This document shows, piece after piece, positions 63,900-64,000 of a DNA stretch of 64,000 nt. The notes beneath the pieces were generated by a model that was given only the letters and a program-made list of their open reading frames with translations, was not told where the DNA came from and made no database searches. The first letter of the stretch is position 1. Each line of letters starts with the position of its first letter. This DNA comes from Rhodopseudomonas sp. BAL398 (GTDB lineage Bacteria > Pseudomonadota > Alphaproteobacteria > Rhizobiales > Xanthobacteraceae): contig NZ_CP133111.1 of NCBI RefSeq assembly GCF_033001325.1, forward strand, positions 4,914,501-4,978,500, read 5' to 3'. The position numbers and the translations under genes were made by a program.

Positions 63900-64000
63900 G
63901 CCGTGGCGCCTTCGCTTACGGGCGGTTCGTCGCCGTCTTCGTCGCCATAGCCGACCAGCGCCAGAGGCCGCGCCGCCAATCCTTGCGTCGCGCACCAATG
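63896..64000 (-). CDS. C-terminal end of ligase-associated exonuclease (partial)
   Basis: Only the last 34 codons are in the window; the gene continues beyond the right edge. They read ARPLALVGYGDEDGDE followed by a short tail, a C-terminus of the kind seen in the MBL-fold exonuclease encoded with Lhr-associated DNA ligases. The stop overlaps the ligase ATG. The assignment rests mainly on gene order. Confidence 0.55.
   Translation of the reverse strand, partial: HWCATQGLAARPLALVGYGDEDGDEPPVSEGATA

Noticed and set aside
62025-63950. Plus-strand open frame of 641 codons opposite the ligase
   Set aside because: The ligase motifs (Lys294 in KWDG) establish the minus strand; the plus-strand product is Arg/Gln-rich shadow.
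1-64000. CRISPR arrays, transposases, integrases or prophage genes
   Set aside because: Repeats found are inverted and single, not spaced direct repeats, and no mobile-element protein was recognised.

Overview
The window is a high-GC chromosomal segment that reads as a purple non-sulfur alphaproteobacterium of the Rhodopseudomonas/Bradyrhizobium group. This is an inference from a nitrous-oxide reductase (nos) accessory operon, a form II Calvin-cycle (cbb) operon, a PQQ operon, a RuBisCO-like protein, TamA/TamB and several families of extragenic palindromes. No rRNA, tRNA, transposase, integrase, phage gene or CRISPR array was seen.

Layout. (1) 1-4.5 kb: end of a nos operon, nosD (cut by the window edge)-nosF-nosY-nosL-nosX, joined by ATGA overlaps. 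(2) 5.0-11.6 kb: the complete form II Calvin operon cbbF-cbbP-cbbT-cbbA-cbbM, closed by a hairpin. (3) 11.8-16.0 kb: a minus-strand ABC importer operon (ATPase, binding protein, two permeases) resembling the glycerol-3-phosphate (Ugp) type. (4) 16-24 kb: an alpha/beta hydrolase, then tamA and tamB. (5) 23.6-27.4 kb: rhodanese, methyltransferase, gamma-glutamyltranspeptidase and a diheme cytochrome c. (6) 27.7-32.8 kb: an exported PQQ sugar-dehydrogenase-like protein divergent from pqqABCDE, followed by an exported beta-carbonic anhydrase. (7) 33.9-39.5 kb: small proteins, a cupin/RuBisCO-like protein pair on overlapping genes, and a GGDEF-EAL gene broken by a frameshift. (8) 39.7-48.9 kb: membrane proteins, an acyl-CoA dehydrogenase, a cytochrome c, a second GGDEF-EAL protein, an SDR, a P450 and htpX with a heat-shock promoter. 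(9) 49-57.7 kb: MFS transporter, aminotransferase, thermonuclease, an unidentified 579-residue protein, a caspase-fold protein without its catalytic dyad, an exported alpha-carbonic anhydrase and an S24 repressor. (10) 57.9-64 kb: DUF952, pyrD, an MBL hydrolase, a MATE exporter, DUF6460, and an ATP-dependent DNA ligase whose reading frame carries a palindromic repeat, preceded by the tail of its partner exonuclease.

How the genes may work together. The cbb operon fixes CO2, and two exported carbonic anhydrases elsewhere in the window could supply inorganic carbon or balance CO2/bicarbonate in the periplasm. The pqq operon makes the cofactor for the divergent exported dehydrogenase, and the neighbouring diheme cytochrome c is a plausible electron acceptor. 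The RuBisCO-like protein and cupin match the pair that, in Rhodospirillum rubrum, recycles methylthioadenosine-derived sugar phosphate into deoxyxylulose 5-phosphate for isoprenoids.

The most unusual items are the RLP/cupin unit, the in-frame repeat inside the ligase, the dead caspase-like protein, the unidentified 579-residue protein and a small gene with a good ribosome binding site but an ATA in place of its start codon.
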